Source: Planctomycetota bacterium
GTDB lineage: Bacteria; Planctomycetota; SZUA-567; JAFGNG01
Assembly (NCBI GenBank): GCA_016927125.1
Contig: JAFGNG010000131.1
Span: forward strand, 1-7,302
Direction: 5' to 3'
Length of the DNA: 7,302 bases
In this document: positions 1 through 5,070 of the stretch, piece by piece
Layout: each line of letters starts with the position of its first letter
Position numbering within the stretch: position 1 is the stretch's first letter
Notes under the pieces: generated by a model
What the model was told of the DNA's origin: nothing
Database searches by the model: none
Seen by the model: the letters and a program-made list of their open reading frames with translations, nothing else
Translations under genes and position numbers: made by a program

Positions 1-314
1 CCGGCAACCGCGATCCGGAAGCGGGCGAGGTCGGCAGTTGCACCCCGTACCTGCATGAGCAGCTTCGCATCATCCGCCCGAAGCTGATTATCGCCCTGGG
101 GAGAATCTCCGGGCAGATCCTCTCCGGCAAGCGGATGAGCATGAAGAACCTGCGCGGGCAGTTCTTCCAGTACCGCGGCATCCCGCTCTTGCCCACCTAC
201 CACCCCGCGTACCTGCTGCGGCAGCGCGAGCGCGAGGGCCGGGGCAATATCGCGGACCGCAACACCTGGGCTGATCTCCAAATGGCAATGGCTTTTCTGG
301 CTGATAATAAATAA
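1..314 (+). CDS. Uracil-DNA glycosylase, family 4 type (C-terminal part; 5' end outside window)
   Basis: This is the last 103 residues of an open frame (codons from base 3) entering from the left edge and ending at TAA 312-314. Family-4 uracil-DNA glycosylases remove uracil from DNA as the first step of base excision repair and carry a 4Fe-4S cluster. The fragment begins with GNRDPEAGEVGSC, the conserved stretch leading to the last cluster cysteine (Cys13 of the fragment). It continues with RPKLIIALG, LRGQFFQYRGIPLLPTYHP and HPAYLLR, the second catalytic/DNA-binding motif, where the His faces the uracil carbonyl. The end WADLQMAMAFL matches the usual C-terminal helix. The uracil-pocket motif near the N-terminus is not visible, so activity and exact subfamily (4 versus a related iron-sulfur group) cannot be confirmed. 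Apt follows after 29 bp on the same strand, suggesting co-transcription. Confidence 0.85.
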   Translation, partial: GNRDPEAGEVGSCTPYLHEQLRIIRPKLIIALGRISGQILSGKRMSMKNLRGQFFQYRGIPLLPTYHPAYLLRQREREGRGNIADRNTWADLQMAMAFLADNK

Positions 315-343
315 CGTTTGTTAATGTAAAAGGAGCAGGAACT

Positions 344-862
344 ATGGATCTGGCAAGCTTGCTGCGCACTGTCCCGGATTTCCCCAAGGCAGGAATCAAC
401 TTCATCGACATTATGCCGCTCTTGCAGGACGGCGCCGCCCTACGGCAGGCAGTGGATGACCTCGCCGCCGCCTTTGCCGATGTCAAGCCGGAGGTGATTG
501 TCGCGGCGGAAGCGCGTGGCTTTATCTTCGGCACGGCGCTTGCTTATAAGCTCGGGATCGGCTTTGTCGCGGTGCGCAAGCCCGGCAAGCTGCCCTACAA
601 AACCAGGCAGGTCACCTATGAGCTGGAATACGGCACCGACACCTTATGTATGCATGAAGACGCTCTCAAGAAAGACGCGCGGGTGCTGGTAATCGATGAC
701 CTGCTTGCTACCGGCGGCACCATCAGCGGCACGGTGCAGATGGTCAAAGAGGCGGGCGCGGAGGTGGTGGGCGTGGGCTTCCTGGTGGAGCTCGACTTCC
801 TGCACGGCAGGGAAAAGCTGGCCGGGCTAAACGTCAAGAGCCTGCTGCATATCAGCGAATAA
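344..862 (+). CDS. apt: Adenine phosphoribosyltransferase
   Basis: This 172-residue cytoplasmic enzyme makes AMP and pyrophosphate from adenine and PRPP, a one-step purine salvage reaction. Length is normal for the family. Visible hallmarks are the N-terminal PDFPKAGINFIDIMPLL segment (residues 11-27), EARGF at 56-60, the flexible RKPGKLPYKT loop (78-87), and the PRPP-binding motif VLVIDDLLATGGT (114-126) with its paired Asp residues. The start is well fixed: AGGAG at 331-335 lies 8 bases ahead of ATG 344, and the family N-terminus begins there. It follows the glycosylase gene by 29 bp. That gap has no convincing promoter (GATAAT at 303-308 lacks a good -35 partner), so readthrough from upstream is likely. 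Its stop lies only 9 bp from the stop of the opposing cheA-like gene. Confidence 0.96.
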   Translation: MDLASLLRTVPDFPKAGINFIDIMPLLQDGAALRQAVDDLAAAFADVKPEVIVAAEARGFIFGTALAYKLGIGFVAVRKPGKLPYKTRQVTYELEYGTDTLCMHEDALKKDARVLVIDDLLATGGTISGTVQMVKEAGAEVVGVGFLVELDFLHGREKLAGLNVKSLLHISE

Positions 863-871
863 AAATCAGTT

Positions 872-2716
872 CTACCGCTCGTCGCAAAGCGCTTCAGGAT
901 TCAGCACCAGCCCGATATGGCCGTCGCCAAGGATGGCGCCGCCGAGGATGGCCTTGCTGATTGGGATGCCGGCAATATTCTTCACCACCACCTGCTGAAT
1001 ATCCACGAGCTGATCGAAGAAGAACGCGGCCTTGACAACCGACCCGTGCTTGCGGGAGTGAAAGATTACGGCCACGCCTTTTAAGATGTCGGTGGTCGCC
1101 TCTTTAATGCCGAAGATTGGGCCGCTGCGGTAAAATGGCAAAACCGTGTTGCGCAGCAGCAGGGTTTCATTCTGCCCTTTAATTGTATTCAGCATTTCCG
1201 GTGTCGGGCTGACACTTTCAATCACAGCTTCAACCGGCATGACAAAGCGCAACTCCCCGGTCTGGGCGATGATCCCGGTGATCACGCTCAGGGTGACATC
1301 CAGGGGAATGCGCACGCGGATAGCAGTTCCCTGTCCGGCCTGCGTCTTGACGCTGACATTCCCCCCCATATCCTTCATGCTGTTAGCGACCACATCCAAC
1401 CCGACGCCGCGCCCGGAAGACATATCGACATGATCGGCAGTAGTCATCCCCGAAGTGAAAATCAGCATGGAGAGCTCTTCGTCGGTCATGGCGGCCAGCC
1501 GTTCGGAGGAAAATAAATTCAGGCTGTCCGCGCGCTGGCGGATCTTCTTCAGGTTGAGGCCGCCGCCATCATCGGTGATCTCCAAGAGCAGGCTCTGGTC
1601 ATCATTCCTGGCGGAGAGCGAAATCCTGCCTTTGGGTGGCTTGCCCGCTTCCCGGCGCGCCTGTGGCCGCTCAATCCCATGGGCAACGGCGTTACGGGTT
1701 AACTGGATAATACAGGCCTCCACCTGGTCGAGCAGCGACTTATCCACGACCGCGTCCTCTCCCGAGGTAATGATCTCCGCTTCCTTGCCTAAATCATCGG
1801 CCACATCCCGGACGAGGCGGGGAAGGTTGTTAAAGATGCCTCCCAGCGAAACCCGGCGGATCTCCATCAGCGCCTTCTTGAGGTCGAAGACATTCTCTTC
1901 CATCTGCTGGGTAATGCCGTTGAATTCGCTGAGGCTCTCCTGGGTCAGGCCGGTTTCCTCCAGTTGCCGCCGGAGATGCTTGCAGACCTCCGCGACCTCG
2001 ATGAGCTCTCCCACGCAGTCCAGGAAGAGATCCACCTTCTTCTCGGCAACCCTGACGGTGCGCTCGCCCTGCGGGTTGGGCAGTTCCTGCCACTCTTCAA
2101 GGTTATATCCGGCAATCTCCTCGGCTTCCCGTGGGGATTCCTCCGCTTCCGGCTCTGCTTCCGGTTGAGCCAAAACCAGGTTTTTAAGTTGCTCCGTCGC
2201 ATCGTCCAGGCGGGAGAAATCACGAAAGCCATCCAGGTCTTCCCGGACCAGCGCGATCTCGCTCAAGACCGCTTCCAACGCGCCTGCCAGCTCCGGACTT
2301 GACGCCTGGTTACCGGCAGCAGTGAGGGTATTTTCCACCAAGCGGATCCGCTCAATGAAATTATCCGCGCTGTCCGGATCACCGGTATCTTCACCACCGG
2401 CATTGACAAAATCTTCAATTAGTCTGCGGAGAAGATCCGCCCCCTTGAAGCAGAGCTCCGTTACCCCGCGGGAGACTGTACCCTGCGAATTAACCAGTAC
2501 TACCAAATCTTCGAGGGCATGAGCAACCCTGGCGGCATTGTCAAAGCCGAACATGCTGCAACTGCCCTTGATAGTATGGAGAATCCGGCGCAGGGCCTCG
2601 ATATGCTCTTTCTGGTAATCGCCGCCCTCGAGGCGGATAATTTCGTTGTCAAGTTCAGTCAGGGATTCGTAGCTGCTCTCGACAAAGGTGTGAAAAAATC
2701 GCTTGCTGTCATCCAC
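872..2716 (-). CDS. cheA: CheA-type chemotaxis/signalling histidine kinase lacking an obvious P2 domain
   Basis: This 614-residue cytoplasmic kinase probably autophosphorylates on its N-terminal Hpt domain and passes phosphate to response regulators. Domains in order: Hpt/P1 with HTIKGSCSMFG (phospho-acceptor His47); a linker of about 80 residues including an acidic EAEPEAEE stretch, with no clear P2 CheY-docking domain; P3 dimerization helices from about 222 (VDLFLDCVGELIEV); a P4 ATPase domain with N-box LTRNAVAHGIE (339-349), G1 DDGGG (382-386), F-box IFTSGMTTAD (419-428) and G2 GRGVGLD (435-441); and a CheW-like P5 domain from about 475 to the end. There is no receiver domain. The N-box has Ala345 where classical CheA has Asp, as in PilL/ChpA-like kinases from my knowledge of the family. 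The start is GTG at 2716-2714, with GGGGG (2724-2728) 7 bases upstream on this strand. No in-frame ATG competes nearby. No cheW, cheY or receptor gene is in view, so the pathway it serves is unknown. Confidence 0.9.
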   Translation of the reverse strand: MDDSKRFFHTFVESSYESLTELDNEIIRLEGGDYQKEHIEALRRILHTIKGSCSMFGFDNAARVAHALEDLVVLVNSQGTVSRGVTELCFKGADLLRRLIEDFVNAGGEDTGDPDSADNFIERIRLVENTLTAAGNQASSPELAGALEAVLSEIALVREDLDGFRDFSRLDDATEQLKNLVLAQPEAEPEAEESPREAEEIAGYNLEEWQELPNPQGERTVRVAEKKVDLFLDCVGELIEVAEVCKHLRRQLEETGLTQESLSEFNGITQQMEENVFDLKKALMEIRRVSLGGIFNNLPRLVRDVADDLGKEAEIITSGEDAVVDKSLLDQVEACIIQLTRNAVAHGIERPQARREAGKPPKGRISLSARNDDQSLLLEITDDGGGLNLKKIRQRADSLNLFSSERLAAMTDEELSMLIFTSGMTTADHVDMSSGRGVGLDVVANSMKDMGGNVSVKTQAGQGTAIRVRIPLDVTLSVITGIIAQTGELRFVMPVEAVIESVSPTPEMLNTIKGQNETLLLRNTVLPFYRSGPIFGIKEATTDILKGVAVIFHSRKHGSVVKAAFFFDQLVDIQQVVVKNIAGIPISKAILGGAILGDGHIGLVLNPEALCDER

Positions 2717-2723
2717 AGGCGTT

Positions 2724-2728
2724 CCCCC
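2724..2728 (-). promoter_or_regulatory. Ribosome binding site for the GTG start of the cheA-like gene
   Basis: On the minus strand the run GGGGGAA sits 7 bases ahead of GTG at 2716-2714, a workable Shine-Dalgarno spacing. It supports the GTG start. The ATG at 2712-2710 is in another frame, so it cannot start the same protein. Confidence 0.55.
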
Positions 2729-2731
2729 AAA

Positions 2732-2741
2732 ATAGCGCTAT
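2732..2741. promoter_or_regulatory. 10-bp perfect palindrome just upstream of the cheA ribosome binding site
   Basis: ATAGCGCTAT is a perfect palindrome lying 3 bases upstream of the GGGGG ribosome binding site of the cheA-like gene, so it would fall within that gene's mRNA leader or at its promoter edge. It could be an operator half-site pair for a dimeric regulator. A 10-bp palindrome can occur by chance, and no matching second copy is seen in the window. Confidence 0.25.
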
Positions 2742-2790
2742 GAACTTTCCCCACAAGTAGTTGGGTTCGTTGTGCACCTGGATTCCAACA

Positions 2791-2810
2791 ATTTCAAAGG
2801 GTATTGAAAT
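2791..2810. promoter_or_regulatory. Inverted repeat ATTTCAA-N6-TTGAAAT in the cheA/tig divergent region, candidate operator
   Basis: Two perfect 7-bp arms (2791-2797 and 2804-2810) flank the spacer AGGGTA. The right arm contains TTGAAA (2804-2809), which can act as a -35 element for a plus-strand promoter. On the minus strand the spacer reads TACCCT, which could be a weak -10 for cheA behind TTGATT (2826-2821). A dimeric regulator bound here would therefore touch promoters in both directions. The arms and spacing are directly visible; the operator role is inference. Confidence 0.35.
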
Positions 2811-2833
2811 AAACCCCAAGAATCAAAGATAAT
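2804..2833 (+). promoter_or_regulatory. Possible upstream sigma-70-type promoter for tig (TTGAAA-N18-GATAAT)
   Basis: TTGAAA at 2804-2809 and GATAAT at 2828-2833 each match five of six consensus bases, with an 18-base spacer, within an AT-rich stretch (about 2803-2848). Transcription would begin near 2840 and give a leader of roughly 165 bases before tig. The promoter at 2891-2918 is stronger, so this one would be an additional or conditional start, possibly blocked when the inverted repeat at 2791-2810 is bound. Confidence 0.35.
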
Positions 2834-2890
2834 CTTAAATTTTAAAATCCCGGGATGACCCCCGGCCAGGCTTATTTTCATTAGAAAAAC

Positions 2891-2918
2891 TTGACAGCAA
2901 GAATCCCCGGCTTACAAT
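2891..2918 (+). promoter_or_regulatory. Sigma-70-type promoter of tig (TTGACA-N16-TACAAT)
   Basis: A perfect -35 TTGACA (2891-2896) is followed after 16 bases by TACAAT (2913-2918), matching five of six -10 bases. It lies about 90 bases ahead of the tig start and is preceded by A/T-rich sequence. The expected transcription start is near 2925, giving an mRNA leader of roughly 80 bases. The TTG of this -35 could be misread as a start codon for a longer tig product. Being upstream of the transcription start, it cannot be one if this promoter is used. Confidence 0.75.
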
Positions 2919-2937
2919 CAACCCTTTGCTTTTACCA

Positions 2938-2961
2938 TTCTTCCGGCCAAGCTCGGAAGGA
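2938..2961 (+). promoter_or_regulatory. Leader hairpin covering the AAGGAGG ribosome binding site upstream of tig
   Basis: CTTCCG (2940-2945) pairs with CGGAAG (2954-2959) across an 8-base loop, and one G-U pair plus one A-U pair extend it to 8 bp. The 3' arm includes most of AAGGAGG (2957-2963), the strongest Shine-Dalgarno sequence in the region. When folded, the hairpin would hide that site, offering translational control of the leader ORF and possibly of tig. The pairing is visible; its effect in the cell is inference. Confidence 0.4.
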
Positions 2962-2969
2962 GGGGTGGT

Positions 2970-3011
2970 ATGTACCTAGGATATTGCCTGAGAACTTGGG
3001 GAGAAGAATGA
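2970..3011 (+). CDS. Possible 13-codon leader peptide overlapping the tig start
   Basis: ATG at 2970 sits 6 bases after a near-ideal AAGGAGG (2957-2963) and opens a frame of 13 codons, MYLGYCLRTWGEE, ending in TGA at 3009-3011. The stop overlaps the trigger factor start as ATGA (3008-3011), a standard arrangement for translational coupling. The strongest ribosome binding site in the leader has no other properly spaced in-frame start: in the tig frame this region holds no ATG, GTG or TTG before 3008. The peptide resembles nothing I recognise and may matter only through being translated. The alternative is that the ORF is coincidental and ribosomes start directly at tig using GGGGAG at 2998-3003. 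Confidence 0.45.
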   Translation: MYLGYCLRTWGEE

Positions 3012-4345
3012 ATACAGACATTAAGGATGCCGGCCCCTGCCGCAAGTGCCTTACCGTAGAACTTGATGTAAACGAAGTTAATGCCGCCTTTGAAACTATT
3101 TACGCTGATATCACCAATGCCGCCCAACTTCCGGGATTCCGCAAGGGCCATGTCCCGCGCAAGGTGTTGGAGCGCCGTTTCGAATCCTCCATTATTGATG
3201 ATGTCAAGACCAAGCTGTTTGAACAGGGCCTCACCCAGGCCATGCAGGAAAATGACTTCTCCCCCCTTGGAGACCCCGACATCAAGCTCGAAGATCTTGA
3301 AGTCAAGCGTGGTGAACCCTTTTCCTTCACCACCGAGATTGATATCCGCCCGGTCTTCGAGTTGGCCGAATACAAGGGCCTGGAGCTTACCGAGACCCTG
3401 GAACCGATTGGCGATGATGAAATTGACAGCTCCCTCGAGCGCCTCCGTTACAGCTTTGCCAACAATACCGAGATTGATACCCCGGCGGAAGCGGACAACC
3501 TGGTGGAAGGGAAGGTCGTCCTCACCATTGATGGCGAGGAAATTTTCAACCAGGACGACCGTGCCGTCCGGCTGGAAGGCACCAGCTTCTTCGGCTACGA
3601 GGTCGGCGACCTGGTCAAGCACCTCGGCGGAGCCAAGGCCGGGGACTCGCGCACCATTGAATTTAAGGTTTCCAAGAAGGATCAGCGCGAAGAGCAGCGC
3701 GGCATGAAAGCCGTGATCACCTTCGATATTACCAAGGTGTTGAAGACGGAACTGCCCGAGCTTGATGATGGCTTCGCCAAGCGCCTCGGCATGGATTCGG
3801 TCCAGGCCCTGCGCGAGCAATTCAAGAGGTCAATGGAGGCCGACCGCAAGAATACCGCCCGCCAGGAGATGGAGGAGCAACTGGTCGACCTTCTGATCAA
3901 GGCCAACCAGTTCGAGCTTCCCGTGGGCGTGATTGACCGCGTTGCCAAGAGCAACCTGGAAGAATCGAAGATGCGCATGGCCGCGATGGGAATCCCGGAG
4001 GATAAGATTGCCGCCGACCTCGGTGACATGGAAACCCATAGCCGCGAGATGGCCGAACGCGGCGTCCGCCGGTTGATCATTTTTGATGCCATCGCGGATA
4101 GGGAAGAGGTTAAGGTTACCCCGGCGGATTTCCAAAAGCACCTCAGTATGCTTGCCCAATCCTACCGCATGCCGCCGGAAAAACTGCTGAAGGATATCCA
4201 GAAGCGTAATGGCCTGGCCAGTATGCAGAATGAAATCCGCGATATCAAGGTAACCCAGATGCTGATCGACGAGGCGAAAATCAAAACCCAGGAGAAACAA
4301 GCTTCCGATCAGGATAAAAAATCCGCGGCGAAGACAGAGAAGTAA
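3008..4345 (+). CDS. tig: Trigger factor, ribosome-associated chaperone
   Basis: This 445-residue protein binds the ribosome at the peptide exit and shields nascent chains. The N-terminal domain starts with the family-typical MNTDIKDAGPCRK and carries the ribosome-docking signature GFRKGHVP (43-50). The middle (about 155-245) occupies the FKBP-type PPIase position but lacks the usual FEGG and FPxDY-like landmarks, so prolyl isomerase activity is doubtful. The C-terminal substrate-cradle domain begins around LPELDDGFAKRLG (249-261) and is helical, ending in a Lys-rich tail. I chose ATG 3008 because homology begins there and GGGGAG (2998-3003) lies 4 bases upstream. The frame stays open back to TTG 2891, but that TTG is the -35 of the promoter. 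The gene heads a cluster with clpP and clpX, the usual neighbours of tig in many bacteria. Confidence 0.93.
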   Translation: MNTDIKDAGPCRKCLTVELDVNEVNAAFETIYADITNAAQLPGFRKGHVPRKVLERRFESSIIDDVKTKLFEQGLTQAMQENDFSPLGDPDIKLEDLEVKRGEPFSFTTEIDIRPVFELAEYKGLELTETLEPIGDDEIDSSLERLRYSFANNTEIDTPAEADNLVEGKVVLTIDGEEIFNQDDRAVRLEGTSFFGYEVGDLVKHLGGAKAGDSRTIEFKVSKKDQREEQRGMKAVITFDITKVLKTELPELDDGFAKRLGMDSVQALREQFKRSMEADRKNTARQEMEEQLVDLLIKANQFELPVGVIDRVAKSNLEESKMRMAAMGIPEDKIAADLGDMETHSREMAERGVRRLIIFDAIADREEVKVTPADFQKHLSMLAQSYRMPPEKLLKDIQKRNGLASMQNEIRDIKVTQMLIDEAKIKTQEKQASDQDKKSAAKTEK

Positions 4346-4389
4346 GCTAAATATTTTTCAGTAATTCTTCGCCCGGACAGTGGTTTTAC

Positions 4390-4417
4390 TTGATAACTTG
4401 CGCCATTAACTTATAAA
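4390..4417 (+). promoter_or_regulatory. Likely clpPX promoter (TTGATA-N16-TATAAA)
   Basis: In the 114-bp gap between tig and clpP, TTGATA (4390-4395) and TATAAA (4412-4417) each match five of six consensus bases, with a 16-base spacer, the same spacing as the tig promoter. Transcription would start near 4424, about 36 bases before clpP. No clear terminator hairpin follows tig, so readthrough from tig may add to this promoter. No CIRCE element (TTAGCACTC-N9-GAGTGCTAA) is present. Confidence 0.6.
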
Positions 4418-4443
4418 CTGGGTAGAACGGGACAACTCAAAGC

Positions 4444-4449
4444 AGGAGG
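4444..4449 (+). promoter_or_regulatory. Ribosome binding site of clpP
   Basis: AGGAGG lies 10 bases ahead of ATG 4460. The in-frame TTG at 4451 is separated from it by a single base, too close to be used, so this site decides the start in favour of ATG 4460. Confidence 0.7.
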
Positions 4450-4459
4450 ATTGCAGCAT

Positions 4460-5065
4460 ATGAGCACACTCATCCCATTTGTGGTCGAACGTACCGGCCG
4501 TGGCGAGCGCAGTTACGACATCTACTCCCGGCTTTTGAAAGACCGGATTATCTTTATCGGCGGCGCGATCAGTGATGAGGTTGCCAATACCGTGATTGCG
4601 CAGCTCCTCTTCTGCAACCTGGAGAAGAAGGAAGCCGAGATCTCGATCTACCTCAACTCCCCCGGCGGCAGCGTGACCGCGGGGCTGGCCATCTATGACA
4701 CCATGCAATACCTTCCCAATCCTATCGCCACTTATTGCATCGGCCAGTGCAGCAGCATGGGCGCCGTCCTGTTGGCAGCGGGTACCAAGGGCAAACGCCA
4801 CGCCCTGCCGAACAGCCGGATTATGATCCATCAGCCCTGGGGCGGCGCGGAAGGCTCGGCGACTGACATCACTATTCACGCTAAAGAGATTGTCCGGCTC
4901 AAGGAACAGCTCAACCTGATTCTCTCCAAGCATTCGGGAACCCCGCTCAAGCAGGTGGAGAAGGATACGGACCGTGATTTCTTCATGGGACCGCAGGAAG
5001 CCAAGGAGTACGGCCTAATCGATACCATGCTCGATTTTAACGGCGATAAAGAATCCGAAGGATAA
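4460..5065 (+). CDS. clpP: ATP-dependent Clp protease proteolytic subunit
   Basis: This is a 201-residue serine peptidase that forms the double-heptamer degradation chamber served by ClpX. The catalytic triad is complete: Ser99 in GQCSSMGA (95-102), His124 in MIHQP (122-126), and probably Asp173 in DTDRD (169-173). The oxyanion loop NSPGGS (66-71) and the N-terminal axial-loop region IPFVVERTGRGERSYDIYSRLL are typical. Length is normal, with only a short N-terminus ahead of the conserved core. Start ATG 4460 is supported by AGGAGG at 4444-4449. It has its own likely promoter at 4390-4417, and clpX begins 5 bp after its stop, so the two are almost certainly translated from one mRNA in the usual protease-unfoldase pair. 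Confidence 0.97.
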   Translation: MSTLIPFVVERTGRGERSYDIYSRLLKDRIIFIGGAISDEVANTVIAQLLFCNLEKKEAEISIYLNSPGGSVTAGLAIYDTMQYLPNPIATYCIGQCSSMGAVLLAAGTKGKRHALPNSRIMIHQPWGGAEGSATDITIHAKEIVRLKEQLNLILSKHSGTPLKQVEKDTDRDFFMGPQEAKEYGLIDTMLDFNGDKESEG

Positions 5066-5070
5066 AGCGT

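Noticed and set aside
1455..2168. Plus-strand open frame of 237 codons opposite cheA
   Set aside because: Ser/Arg-rich translation typical of a shadow frame; the opposite strand encodes intact kinase motifs.
2770..2790. Possible sigma-54 promoter for cheA (TTGG...TGCA on the minus strand)
   Set aside because: The GG and GC doublets are 9 bases apart instead of 10, and several conserved positions do not match.
2826..2848. Small AT palindromes AAGAT-A-ATCTT and ATTTTAAAAT
   Set aside because: Short and in AT-rich sequence, where such symmetry is expected by chance; probably just part of an AT-rich promoter background.
2850..2865. CCGGG-N6-CCCGG hairpin followed on the minus strand by an AT-rich run
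   Set aside because: It looks terminator-like on the minus strand, but no minus-strand gene lies upstream for it to end. The 5-bp GC arms may be chance.
2891..3007. N-terminal extension of trigger factor from TTG 2891
   Set aside because: The TTG is part of the TTGACA -35 element, the translated extension does not resemble trigger factor, and homology begins at ATG 3008.
2918..3820. Minus-strand open frame of 300 codons across tig
   Set aside because: Mirror frame of a well-supported gene, running through the tig promoter region, with low-complexity Gly/Leu/Ala-rich translation and no known motif.
4451..4459. TTG start for clpP giving three extra residues
   Set aside because: Only one base separates AGGAGG from TTG 4451, whereas ATG 4460 has a usable 10-base spacing.
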